A stretch of DNA of 64,000 bases from positions 3,373-67,372 of the forward strand of contig NZ_JRMB01000005.1 of NCBI RefSeq assembly GCF_000759445.1, given 5' to 3'. The translations under genes and the position numbers were made by a program. Of the stretch, positions 9,207 through 17,905 are shown one piece after another; position 1 is the stretch's first letter; every line of letters starts with the position of its first letter. The stretch comes from Pseudomonas lutea. Lineage in GTDB: Bacteria; Pseudomonadota; Gammaproteobacteria; Pseudomonadales; Pseudomonadaceae. The notes beneath the pieces were generated by a model. The model did no database searches. It had not been told where the DNA came from and was given only the letters and a program-made list of their open reading frames with translations.

Positions 9207-10631
9207 ATGGAACATTTAGAGCAACAAACACCCTGGGCTAAAGATTGTATGGACAGGCAACGGGTGGCGAAATTTCTCACACGACACTTGGATCAGTCTC
9301 CGCACATAAAAGTGCTCAACATTAATTCCGAGTGGGGATCGGGAAAGACTTTCTTTGTTACTGAATGGCAAAGGGAAGCTAAAGAAAACCGAGTATGCGT
9401 GTATTTTGATGCTTGGAAGCATGATTATACAGGTGATCCATTCGTATCTTTAGTGGCCACTATCAAAGACCAATTAACCGACCAAATCGGACGGTCCGCG
9501 AAAACGAAGAAAACTCTCGCTGCTTTTACCAAGTCTGCAGCTAAAACGTTGCTTGCTGCGACACCAGTTATTGTGAAAGGGCTAGTGAAGAAGGCTACAG
9601 CCATCGATGCAGAAGACTTGGCGATTGCTACGGAAGGCCTAGAAGACCTGCCCAGCGACGCTGCAGAAAAAGCCATTGAGAAACTGATTGACTCAAAGAA
9701 GGAAGCACTTAAAAGTGTCGAAGATTTTAAGAAAGTTCTGCTTGATCTTCTAGCGGAAGCGGCAAAGAATAAAAATTCCGATCCAATTCCTGCTTATATA
9801 TTTATCGATGAGCTTGACCGTTGTAGACCGACCTTCGCCATTGAGCTTCTCGAAAGAATTAAGCATTTGTTTGATATACCATTATGCAAATTCATAATCG
9901 CGAGCGACACCACGCAGTTGGCACACTCCATCACCGCGATATACGGAAACGGTTTTGAATCGCATAAATACCTCAAACGCTTCTTTGACGCCGAGTTTGA
10001 GTTAGACAATACCAATATGGAGAACTGGGTAAAAACCGTCTTTGCCGGTAATTATCGTGATTCATGGACCGCTATTGCGCTTCCGCTAGCTAGTTCTGAT
10101 AATGACAGGCACGCCTTTCCAAGCGAAAAACGAGTAAACCCTGACCAAAACACTATTGCGCACAACAAAACCAATAAGCTTAATGCAAGGCAGGTTGTTA
10201 TTCTCGCAATGCTCTATACATTCGACCCGCAGCTTCGGGAGCTCGAAAAGCTTGTGTCTCAAATTCAAGCTTTTGAAGAAAACTGCGCTAAAGATTCTTT
10301 TCAATTCTTTTGGGCCGCGTACCTTCTATTCCTTAAAGATGCGGACAGGAATTTATACCGCGCATTTCTAAAAGGAGACGAGGCAGCAAAGTCGGTGGAG
10401 GGTAAGTTCCCGTCAATGAACCTACATTTCGGCGACTCCAACTCAAGCATTCATACCATCGCTGGTTGGTATCTTCGGTGCCACCGATCAACCAGACAAG
10501 AAGTTAGAAACTTTCTGAGCAGGGAACAGGGCGCGAGTTTTATATCTGAAATCCTTAACAACTTTTACAATCATTATGCTCAGATCAAGCTTTACCCTGC
10601 ATTGGTAGATCTAGCTCATCGACTGGACTAA
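9207..10631 (+). CDS. KAP family P-loop NTPase
   Basis: 474 residues. Walker A EWGSGKTFF at about residues 42-50; the KAP signature VCVYFDAWKHDYTGDPFVSL near 70; Walker B IFIDELDRCRP near 198; then FIIASDTTQLAHSI and a KYLKRFFDAEF segment, all hallmarks of KAP NTPases. The insert between Walker A and B (about residues 100-180) is Ala/Lys rich with a weakly hydrophobic part. Some KAP proteins, such as PifA, block phage growth; a defence role here is inferred from family and context. AAAGG precedes the ATG. A+T is higher than in the backbone. The SLATT-like pair follows on the opposite strand. Confidence 0.85.
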   Translation: MEHLEQQTPWAKDCMDRQRVAKFLTRHLDQSPHIKVLNINSEWGSGKTFFVTEWQREAKENRVCVYFDAWKHDYTGDPFVSLVATIKDQLTDQIGRSAKTKKTLAAFTKSAAKTLLAATPVIVKGLVKKATAIDAEDLAIATEGLEDLPSDAAEKAIEKLIDSKKEALKSVEDFKKVLLDLLAEAAKNKNSDPIPAYIFIDELDRCRPTFAIELLERIKHLFDIPLCKFIIASDTTQLAHSITAIYGNGFESHKYLKRFFDAEFELDNTNMENWVKTVFAGNYRDSWTAIALPLASSDNDRHAFPSEKRVNPDQNTIAHNKTNKLNARQVVILAMLYTFDPQLRELEKLVSQIQAFEENCAKDSFQFFWAAYLLFLKDADRNLYRAFLKGDEAAKSVEGKFPSMNLHFGDSNSSIHTIAGWYLRCHRSTRQEVRNFLSREQGASFISEILNNFYNHYAQIKLYPALVDLAHRLD

Positions 10632-10777
10632 TGGGATATACGCTCTCCATATCTTAGAGGCTTGGAGATGTCTACGAAGCCAAGGGCGATTAAATTTTTA
10701 TGCACCCCCATATCATTTTCTCGATTGAAAATAGTTTAAGAGTAAGCCACGGATGGGCCTACTCTAATAACTCTTTA

Positions 10778-10993
10778 TTACTTACCGCAAGTTGGGCACC
10801 CACCAGGCACTGGAGCAAAGTTTATCGTCGTCGCGTTTTCCATGGACTCAAGACCATAGCTCTTGATAATCTGTCGCTCGATTAATGCTCCGGTAGCTCG
10901 TTGTAATTTAACCACAACCTCAATCACTTTGCGCTTCTCGGAATCGCTAAGTTTCATAAACGCATTAACTATCTTTGATACGTTATCGCTCAT
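10778..10993 (-). CDS. Small protein ending in CPTCGK
   Basis: 71 residues, helical, with a C-terminal CxxC (GGCPTCGK) and a central VIEVVVKLQRATG. No family is recognised. GGAG lies 8 bases before the ATG. It is 16 bp downstream of the CxxC-x11-CxxC membrane protein on the same strand. Both genes end in Cys-x-x-Cys motifs, which suggests that they share a metal or a redox partner (inference). Confidence 0.55.
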   Translation of the reverse strand: MSDNVSKIVNAFMKLSDSEKRKVIEVVVKLQRATGALIERQIIKSYGLESMENATTINFAPVPGGCPTCGK

Positions 10994-11009
10994 TTTTTAT
11001 GCTCCACAA

Positions 11010-11558
11010 TTAAAAATTTCCGCAACCATCGCATTTTGACGGCTTTGAGCTTATTGGTACTATTTTACATACCGAGCAGGCCTTGCCATAGTACTGCAAA
11101 GATCTACGATTAGCGAAGCGCTTTTCTTTATCTGAAACCCCTTTTGCTATATCTTTTTGCTCTCTTTCTTCATAATCTGTACAGGCCTGCTCATACTTTT
11201 TCTTTAGATCAACAGCGCTGGAACCAGATATTTTTTTGAACCGATTATACAACTCTGTATTAGCCTTGGTCGAATCGAGAGCATATTCGTACTGCTCGTC
11301 CCAGCGAGCTACAAGAGACCATGTAGATAAGGTGAGCTGACACAGCCCGACCACACCTGCGCATGCCAGTGCAATGGGTAATATTGCAGAGTTTGTTCCG
11401 AACGCCAGTACTGTCCCGCCAATGAGAACGGGAGAAATAATTCCTAGGAACGTTATCCAGATTCTTAACCTTTGAAGCCTCTTAGCTCGTGCCTCAAACA
11501 GCTGTGCAGTTCCATAGGCATGAAACTCTTTACTCCAACATTCTTTAGCGTAATCCAT
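11010..11558 (-). CDS. SLATT-like mobilome membrane protein with CxxC-x11-CxxC motif
   Basis: 182 residues. Two adjacent transmembrane helices (about residues 32-55 and 60-80) follow a coiled N-terminal helix; a long charged helical region follows, then a C-terminal motif, Cys-x-x-Cys, exactly 11 residues, Cys-x-x-Cys (CSVC...CDGC). This matches the small family annotated as mobilome CxxCx(11)CxxC proteins, related to the SLATT two-helix domains predicted to be pore-forming effectors in defence islands. No reaction is known. It is the first gene of a two-gene minus-strand unit and faces the KAP NTPase gene. Confidence 0.7.
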   Translation of the reverse strand: MDYAKECWSKEFHAYGTAQLFEARAKRLQRLRIWITFLGIISPVLIGGTVLAFGTNSAILPIALACAGVVGLCQLTLSTWSLVARWDEQYEYALDSTKANTELYNRFKKISGSSAVDLKKKYEQACTDYEEREQKDIAKGVSDKEKRFANRRSLQYYGKACSVCKIVPISSKPSKCDGCGNF

Positions 11559-12423
11559 GAGATTCTCGTCTTGGCTTGAACCATTTAGGTGCAGCTGCTG
11601 CTCAGTAGGTTTTAATCTTTGTATCGGTCAGTAGCATCATCCGTTGAGTTACGCTGACACTCGATGCCCGCCGTCAACCGCATTTTGAGTAGTCGTGATT
11701 CTCCCGCTAAGTTCATAGTCTCTACCTCAATCTTCGGTGCTGTAATGTGCCTTACACTTTGCGCATATCTACTTACCTGCGAAGTGAAAATTAGATGCAC
11801 CGCTGGACAGCCTGACCTGAAGCTTGCCGGTACCCCAGCAAGACGTACAAATCTCCCAACCCTCCATTGCAGCTGTATACATCTTCTTCCCTATAGGTTG
11901 GCTGACCAGTTGCCTTCTCCTTTATTGGAATTTCTAGAAGCGCGATCTGGACGTGAGTTGCCGGGGGCCTCATTTTCAGATCACCATTTCAAGCTTCGCG
12001 CCACCAAGCGCCAAATTTAGGCACGAAACGAGCATTTCAAATCTCCATCCCGACCTTACTAACCAAGTCGCGAAGCTTGTTTGAGGCTTGCCGTCACAGC
12101 GCTATGATGTCCATCGTGTACTGCTCTGCCGGGAGCGACAACTGCACTTTCCTACGTCCTCGGCCCCACCTTTTTCATAGTCGGAGCTTGAGGGTACTGC
12201 TGAGCGACGATGCCTGATCTAAGATGGATCCAACACACTACTGATGTCTCTATGCCAGAGCAACCTCGATCCATGTCAAATCGTGGCTTGATTGATGTTA
12301 CGTAAGGATTGCTTTGATCAAGCTTGGTATGACCTAGCATGGCCTGCACCGTCTCGACGTATGGGTCAAGGGATCATTGTTGCTTATCCCTTCCGGCTAA
12401 TGCATATCAGCCACGCCATATTA
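11559..12423. other. Gene-free region
   Basis: About 860 bp. Several frames of 60-118 codons exist, but none has a ribosome site with protein-like composition. No IS ends were seen. It may be decayed sequence between the defence-like cluster and the recombinase. Confidence 0.35.
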
Positions 12424-12460
12424 ATTAGTGATAAAATACGTTATCACCAATTATCACCGT
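12422..12460. other. Dif-like recombination site candidate
   Basis: Two 11-bp arms, ATTAGTGATAA (12424-12434) and TTATCACCAAT (12441-12451), are inverted repeats with one mismatch around a 6-bp spacer, AATACG. This is the 11-6-11 layout of XerC/XerD-type core sites. The right arm is followed by a direct repeat, TTATCACCGT. It lies about 100 bp upstream of the tyrosine recombinase gene. Function is inferred. Confidence 0.5.
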
Positions 12461-12553
12461 TTATCCGATCTGCGTACGGCGTTCGCTTAGCGCGTTCTTT
12501 TGGTGACTGGAATGACCATCAGTGCTCGTAGCAGTGCCAACAGAGAGATAGAT

Positions 12554-13516
12554 ATGCAGGAACTGACGAAAACTGCCCAGAACGATCAGCGCAGGCTGAC
12601 GGCGGTCGAATTTCAGGATTTGGCGCGGGTACCCGCTGCAGTCGAGTGGTTTGCCAACCTGGACAACCCTCGAACACGACGTGCCTACCAAAATGACCTG
12701 GAGGACTTCTGTGGTTTTGTCGGATTGGCTTCAGCGGATGAGTTTCGCGTGGTGACCCGATCGCACGTTCTGGCCTGGCGTGCCCAGCTCGAGCATCGCG
12801 GTTTGGCGGGCGCCACGATCCGACGCAAATTGGCAGCTTTGGCCAGCCTCTTTGATCACCTCCTAGAAAGCAACGCGATCGCCGGCGGCAATCCCGTGCA
12901 TGGGGTAAAACGACCGAAGATAGAAAGCAACGAAGGCAAGACACCGGCACTGGGCGATCACCAGGCCAAAGCGCTGCTTGAGGCGCCGGATGAAACGACC
13001 CTCAAAGGGCTGCGCGACCGGGCGATGTTAGCTGTTCTTCTCTATCACGGGCTGCGCCGCGAAGAAGCGGCGCTGCTGCAGGTGAGCGATATCCAGGAGC
13101 GACGCGGGATCCAGCATCTGAAGGTGCATGGCAAGGGCGGCAAGGTGCGATATCTGCCGCTGCACCCGGTCGCAGCCGGCCGCATTCATCAGTACTTGGA
13201 AAGCTCAGGGCATCATATGGCCGACAGAAAGGTGCCGCTGTTCATACCGCTGCGAGGCAAACTGACAGGCGCCGGTATTACGGCCAATGGCATCTACACC
13301 GTGGTCGCAGCCTACGCGAAGATGGCTGGGATTCAGGTCGACGGCCTTGGAGTGCACGGACTCAGAGCCACTGCGGCCACCAACGCCCTGGAGCATGAAG
13401 CCGATATCGCGAAGGTCCAGGCCTGGCTGGGTCACGCCAATATCAGCACGACCAAGATCTATGACCGGAGAGAGAACCGGCCAGAGGACTCACCGACCTA
13501 CAAGGTGAAGTATTAA
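12554..13516 (+). CDS. Tyrosine recombinase (phage-integrase family)
   Basis: About 320 residues. The N-terminal SAM-like core-binding domain covers roughly residues 30-120. The catalytic domain carries Arg (HGLRREEA), Lys (HGKGGKVRYLPL), His-x-x-Arg (VHGLRATAAT), His (LGHANIST) and the nucleophile Tyr (TTKIYDRR). All six catalytic positions are present, so it should be active. The length fits Xer-like or plasmid resolvase recombinases rather than long phage integrases. The ATG at 12554 is preceded by AGAGAGATAG and was preferred over the GTG frame at 12500. A dif-like site lies directly upstream, which suggests plasmid multimer resolution or integration at that site. Confidence 0.9.
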   Translation: MQELTKTAQNDQRRLTAVEFQDLARVPAAVEWFANLDNPRTRRAYQNDLEDFCGFVGLASADEFRVVTRSHVLAWRAQLEHRGLAGATIRRKLAALASLFDHLLESNAIAGGNPVHGVKRPKIESNEGKTPALGDHQAKALLEAPDETTLKGLRDRAMLAVLLYHGLRREEAALLQVSDIQERRGIQHLKVHGKGGKVRYLPLHPVAAGRIHQYLESSGHHMADRKVPLFIPLRGKLTGAGITANGIYTVVAAYAKMAGIQVDGLGVHGLRATAATNALEHEADIAKVQAWLGHANISTTKIYDRRENRPEDSPTYKVKY

Positions 13517-13579
13517 CAGATGAAGTTCGGGGCTGTGCAGCAGCTCACCCCCGGGCATTGTCAAGAATGTCGTGCAACG

Positions 13580-13774
13580 CTACCCAGGGATGATGGTCTT
13601 CAAAGTCGTTGGCTGGACAGGTTTCGGCGTGTAGGAATGGGGCTTCGCAGTCTTCCAGTGCTTGGCTTTCCATGCAGCCAGTGCATACAGCACGTCCGGC
13701 AACGATCGACCATCGACCGTTCCATTCTTCAATACCTCGTTCAGTCTCCACTGTTTCCATTCCTCAGCGTACAT
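13580..13774 (-). CDS. Small hypothetical protein
   Basis: 64 residues: MYAEEWKQW, then a helical RSLPDVLYALAAWKAKHWK and a Pro/Thr-rich end. It is Trp- and Lys-rich and protein-like, but there is no good ribosome site and no known family. It lies in an otherwise empty 560-bp gap after the recombinase. It may be a remnant. Confidence 0.3.
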   Translation of the reverse strand: MYAEEWKQWRLNEVLKNGTVDGRSLPDVLYALAAWKAKHWKTAKPHSYTPKPVQPTTLKTIIPG

Positions 13775-14074
13775 TTGTTAGATGCTGAAGGTAGCGCTGT
13801 GCGGGCCGGTTTGATACGCCCAAAACCATACCCTTGTTTGAGTTGTAAGCCATGCGCACCAACCAATAAAGCTACGCCTGTTGGTCGGTTTATTAACGGC
13901 AGCTTTCGGCCAAATGCGGTCACTCAGCTATACGGTAATTAGTGGATTTGAGATTGCGCGCAACCGCATAGCCCCATACGGCGCACGCGCAGCTGTGTCG
14001 CTACGCGCTAGGCTTATAGGCAATCATGAGCTGGTATAACTGTTTGGTATACAGGCGACGAAAGTAGGAAAGCT
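13775..14074. other. Gene-free region before the Abi_C gene
   Basis: 300 bp with no supported gene. It contains the AT-rich upstream region and the AGGAAAG ribosome site of the Abi_C gene. Confidence 0.35.
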
Positions 14075-14818
14075 ATGGCTCTCATTGATGACGTTGAAGG
14101 CTTGCAATCGATCTACATCAATCGTGCCACCGGGAACGGAAACGACGATGATGAGCGGGCTCACCCTCTTTACCGGCAGAGCGTTCTTGATGACCCTCGT
14201 GTGGCATCGCTGGTTCCCGCGTGGGTGCGTCGTTACAGGAACTTGGATCAGTTTTGGGGGTTCATCCAGCCGAAATTCGCAAGCTACGCCGAGCGTAGGA
14301 AATTCATCTGGGATGATTTTAGGGCGCTCGTTGACTTCGCTGAATCGGGTGGGGAGCCCCCTTCAGATATCGTTGTCTCTGAAGCGCTGGACCGCATTGA
14401 CGCTGAGCACGTTCGGATCGCTTGGACAAAGGCGCTTGAAAGGCGCTCAACCGATCCCGAGGGAGCTATAACCATGGCCCGTACGCTCCTAGAGTCGGTA
14501 TGCAAACACATTCTTGACGAAGCCGGAACGAGCGACCATGAGACAACTCCTGACCTGAACAAGCTCTACAAGCAAACAGCTACGCTTTTAAATCTGACGA
14601 AGGCACAACATGAAGAGGTTGTATTTAAGCAAATCCTTGGAGGGTGTACAGCAGTTATAGAGGGTTTAGGCGCGCTTCGGAATCGTCTCAGCGATGCTCA
14701 CGGAAAAGGAAAAGGCGGGGTGAAGGCTGCTCCAAGGCACGCAGAGCTGGCAGTGAATCTGGCGGGCTCAACTGCACTTTTCCTGCTTGCCACATGGGAG
14801 GCAAAGAACGGAGATTGA
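14075..14818 (+). CDS. Abortive-infection family protein (Abi_C domain)
   Basis: 247 residues. The C-terminal half follows the Abi_C pattern: ARTLLESVCKHILDE (about residues 138-152), PDLNKLYKQTATLLNL, KQILGGCTAVIEGLGALRNRLSDAHG and HAELAVNLAGSTALFLL. The RN...DAHG motif resembles the HEPN-type RNase motif R-x4-6-H. The N-terminal half (LVPAWVRRYRNLDQFWGFIQPKFASY) is typical of chromosomal and plasmid members. Such proteins are linked to phage exclusion; activity here is inferred. AGGAAAG precedes the ATG. Confidence 0.75.
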   Translation: MALIDDVEGLQSIYINRATGNGNDDDERAHPLYRQSVLDDPRVASLVPAWVRRYRNLDQFWGFIQPKFASYAERRKFIWDDFRALVDFAESGGEPPSDIVVSEALDRIDAEHVRIAWTKALERRSTDPEGAITMARTLLESVCKHILDEAGTSDHETTPDLNKLYKQTATLLNLTKAQHEEVVFKQILGGCTAVIEGLGALRNRLSDAHGKGKGGVKAAPRHAELAVNLAGSTALFLLATWEAKNGD

Positions 14819-15061
14819 GTTTGGTATCGCTCAATAGAGGGCGGATCAAATTCGGTAAATATGAGTGGTCAAATCAACCTAGTACCAACAACTCAAAAAC
14901 GTCAGCTCTTGGCGGGTAAATGCCTGCCCTCATTAGGCAGCAATCGGCCAGAAGCAGTCACTGGACAGCTCTGCCGTCAGTCGCTGGCCTCGGCCGTCGC
15001 TGACATTCAGGCCTCTCACAAACTCTTCACACGCAGCCAAAAGTTAGGAGCCAGCACACCT

Positions 15062-15376
15062 ATGGCCTACGAACTTCATATTTTCAAACCAATGGAAATA
15101 GCTCTTGAAGAATGGCAATCACTTTGCGCAAGTGATCCATCGATGAAGCTAGAAAACGAGTTGGCTCGCAGAAATCCCGTCACCGGTGAAACGATTGTTT
15201 CCAGCGGCAAAAACTCGGCAATTTGGACGAATCCACTAACACAGCAACAGTATCTCTTTGATTATCGCAAGGGGGTAATTTCCTTCGTCTACAGCGATGC
15301 GGCAATCATTAAGGCCAAGGAAATTGCGAAAGCACTCGCAGCCATCGTTGAAGGCGATGAAGGTGAGGCATATTGA
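15062..15376 (+). CDS. Hypothetical protein
   Basis: 104 residues: MAYELHIFKPMEIALEEWQSL at the start, then a central Asn/Gln-rich part (AIWTNPLTQQQYLFDY) and a helical C-terminus (AKEIAKALAAIVEGDEGEAY). An AGGAG lies about 11 bases before the ATG at 15062, which supports this start over the longer frame at 14861. Small soluble proteins of this kind occur near contact-dependent toxins as immunity proteins, but no toxin is adjacent. Function is unknown. Confidence 0.55.
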   Translation: MAYELHIFKPMEIALEEWQSLCASDPSMKLENELARRNPVTGETIVSSGKNSAIWTNPLTQQQYLFDYRKGVISFVYSDAAIIKAKEIAKALAAIVEGDEGEAY

Positions 15377-15497
15377 CAATGCCCTGTGACGGATGCTTTC
15401 TCGCTTCCTCTCAGCGGTTTTGACCTGCTAGCTGCCGACAGGCCGCTATGGGTCGATAGCTGTCGTTCGCAATGAACAAGAATCTGCGGCCATAAAA

Positions 15498-15535
15498 AGG
15501 CCCCCGGACTGTCGGAAAGTCAGGAGGCCTATTTA
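15498..15535 (+). terminator. Terminator-like hairpin
   Basis: A long stem, AGGCCCCCGGACT with AGTCAGGAGGCCT (two mismatches), loop GTCGGAA, followed by ATTT. Confidence 0.55.
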
Positions 15536-15863
15536 ACGGATATCCCGTTATACGCAGCCAGTAGGCGGCACAGGGTTCTATCCGAGCGGGTGCTTTAGGC
15601 GGAAAGCTACCCAGACAAGACTGCTGCCGATCGCCTCAAGGCACCACTTGCGCCCTGGCAACGATCCAATCCACGGCACGCCTTGCTCTCGACTGCGTAT
15701 GCCCAGTTTGAAGCCAGACCTCATGGAGGGCGGCGTTCCCCTGTGTAAGTTTCCAAGACGGGCCGCACCAGCTATCGGCTGGAGGTCGCGTCCTTATGCT
15801 AATACCTCAAGTAAAAACGCCCGTCGTCGATGTCCTTAGCACAATCATCAATCGGACTCGGAC
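15536..15863. other. Gene-free region before the chemoreceptor gene
   Basis: About 330 bp with no supported gene. It should hold the promoter of the signalling genes. No flagellar-type promoter consensus was recognised with confidence. Confidence 0.3.
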
Positions 15864-17489
15864 ATGACCTTCCGCTCACTGAACATCGCTAGCCGCAGTT
15901 TATTGTGTTTCGGCCTTTTGGCCGCCTTGGTCGCCGGTGTCGGTATTTTCGGCGTTCTGCAGATGTCGCAGATCCGCAACCAGAGTTTGGTGATCGAGAA
16001 CAACAGCGTTCCGAGTATCGTCGAAGCAGACAACCTTGCCCTCCAGCTGGCCCGCACCCGAATTGAAGTACTGCGACTTTTGGCCATCCCTGATTCAGCA
16101 ACTGTCTCAAGCACACGCACCAAAATCGACGGCATAAATGGCGACGTGGCTGCAGCATTCGGCCGCTACGACAGGCTTGTCACCTCGGATCATGAACGTC
16201 AGGCCTTCGAGAGCCTTCGCCAGGTCCACCAGGAATACCTGAAGAGCATTGGTCAGCTCGCCGAACTCGTTGCCGCTGGAAAGGTGGATGAAGCGCGCGC
16301 TCTGGTGCAGTCAGGCATGGCACAGCTGGGTGCGAAGATGAATGAAAGTACCGAGGCCCTGCGCAAGATCAACCAGGAGGACATCAAAGCAGCCGCCGAA
16401 ACCGGCAATGCGACGTATACCCAATCCAGGTCCATCACTTGGGTAGCTATAGGACTTGCTCTGGGCCTGACTCTGCTGCTTGCCTGGCGTCTAACCGTAA
16501 GCTTGACCAGACCGATAGCTGACGCTGTAAGCGCCGCCAAGACCATCGCCAGTGGTGACTTAACACAGACGCTGGACACACGTGGTAAAGACGAAGCGGC
16601 TCAGCTCCTGCAGGCGATGCAGGAGATGCAAACTAATTTGCGGGACACCTTGGGCCACTTGGGCCATTCCGCGACTCAACTCGCTTCGGCTGCGGAGGAA
16701 ATGACGGCGGTCATGCATGAGAGCGCTATCGGCCTGCAGCAGCAGAACAGCGAAATCGAGATGGCAGCCACAGCAGTGACGGAAATGAGCCAAGCGGTCG
16801 ACGAGGTAGCCGGCAACGCTACGGCCACCTCGACCGATTCGCGACAAGCCGCCGATACGGCGCGCCAAGGACAGCAACAGCTCGGTAATACGCTCAGCGC
16901 GATCGAGACCCTGACAAATAACGTCATGGGCGCAAGCGAGCGCGCGGGTGAGCTGGCTGAGCAGACTCGCAACATCAGTCAGGTTCTAGACGTCATCCGT
17001 TCGGTCGCCGAGCAGACCAACCTTTTGGCTCTCAACGCTGCAATCGAGGCCGCTCGCGCAGGCGACGCCGGTCGTGGCTTCGCAGTGGTTGCCGATGAGG
17101 TCCGAGCGCTCGCCCATCGCACCGGCGAGAGCACCCGGGAAATTGAAAGCATGATCGGAAGCATTCAGCTGGGCACCGGCCAGACTGTAGATGCTTTGCT
17201 GACGAGTGCCGACCAAGCCCGGCAGACCCGCGAACAGGCCCAGTTGGCCAGCACTGCCCTCTCCGCCATTTCCCAGTCGGTGTCGGGCATTGACGAGCGG
17301 AATCTGGTGATCGCCAGCGCTGCCGAGGAGCAGGCTCAAGTGGCCCGCGAGGTCGACCGCAACTTGGTGCGAATACGTGATCTCTCGGTGCAAACAGCGG
17401 CCGGGGCTGAACAAACACGGGCAGCGAGCCAGCAGTTGTCAGAACTGGCAGTCGGACTCAACGAGCAGATCCGTCGATTCCGGGTGTAG
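15864..17489 (+). CDS. Methyl-accepting chemotaxis protein
   Basis: 541 residues. TM1 is at about residues 10-32, followed by a periplasmic four-helix bundle (about 33-185) of the small 4HB_MCP type, TM2 at about 190-210, HAMP (about 212-265) and a cytoplasmic signalling domain with the hairpin tip SVAEQTNLLALNAAIEAARA and RGFAVVADEVRALAHRT. It ends in NEQIRRFRV, without a CheR-tethering pentapeptide. It should report a small periplasmic ligand to a chromosomal CheA/CheW, since none is encoded here. It is the first of three consecutive signalling genes. Confidence 0.92.
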   Translation: MTFRSLNIASRSLLCFGLLAALVAGVGIFGVLQMSQIRNQSLVIENNSVPSIVEADNLALQLARTRIEVLRLLAIPDSATVSSTRTKIDGINGDVAAAFGRYDRLVTSDHERQAFESLRQVHQEYLKSIGQLAELVAAGKVDEARALVQSGMAQLGAKMNESTEALRKINQEDIKAAAETGNATYTQSRSITWVAIGLALGLTLLLAWRLTVSLTRPIADAVSAAKTIASGDLTQTLDTRGKDEAAQLLQAMQEMQTNLRDTLGHLGHSATQLASAAEEMTAVMHESAIGLQQQNSEIEMAATAVTEMSQAVDEVAGNATATSTDSRQAADTARQGQQQLGNTLSAIETLTNNVMGASERAGELAEQTRNISQVLDVIRSVAEQTNLLALNAAIEAARAGDAGRGFAVVADEVRALAHRTGESTREIESMIGSIQLGTGQTVDALLTSADQARQTREQAQLASTALSAISQSVSGIDERNLVIASAAEEQAQVAREVDRNLVRIRDLSVQTAAGAEQTRAASQQLSELAVGLNEQIRRFRV

Positions 17490-17588
17490 CCCACATCACA
17501 CGAGCCTAGTTCGAGGCCACCCCTGCCGATTGAGCGCCAAGCGGCAGGACACTTCGTTCAATCATAAGTCCCGTTTCGGTAGCGCAAG

Positions 17589-17714
17589 TCAGGGATCCAA
17601 CGGCATGCCGTCTGGGCCGACTTTCGGCAGCCAGCTGTTTGCCGCCTCATTCACGGCCGTCACTAGCTCCTGGAATTGCTCTGAAAGAACGTGGGGAATG
17701 AATGGGTTCGTCAT
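17589..17714 (-). CDS. Small hypothetical protein
   Basis: 41 residues: MTNPFIPHVLSEQFQELV at the start, then NEAANSWLPKVGPDGMPLDP. Protein-like composition with a GAGAG ribosome site 8-9 bases before the ATG. It lies between the chemoreceptor and LOV kinase genes on the opposite strand. No family is known. Confidence 0.35.
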   Translation of the reverse strand: MTNPFIPHVLSEQFQELVTAVNEAANSWLPKVGPDGMPLDP

Positions 17715-17905
17715 CCGGTCTCTCGCCGAGCCACGAATCGACGCCTGTAAACTCGGTAACACCCTTACTCAGCTACATCGTCGAAGCCTGCCAATTCAGC
17801 CAAGGGGTTTGAGGAATCTTAATCATTCGGATCTGTCTGACCACCATCGTACGGCCTGTCCGCAGTCCTGGCTGTCTCTGTATTCCTCCTTGACCCGGAG
17901 CTTCG

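Noticed and set aside
11664-12020. 118-codon open frame
   Set aside because: No ribosome site, no protein-like pattern, and opposing frames of similar length exist in the same stretch.
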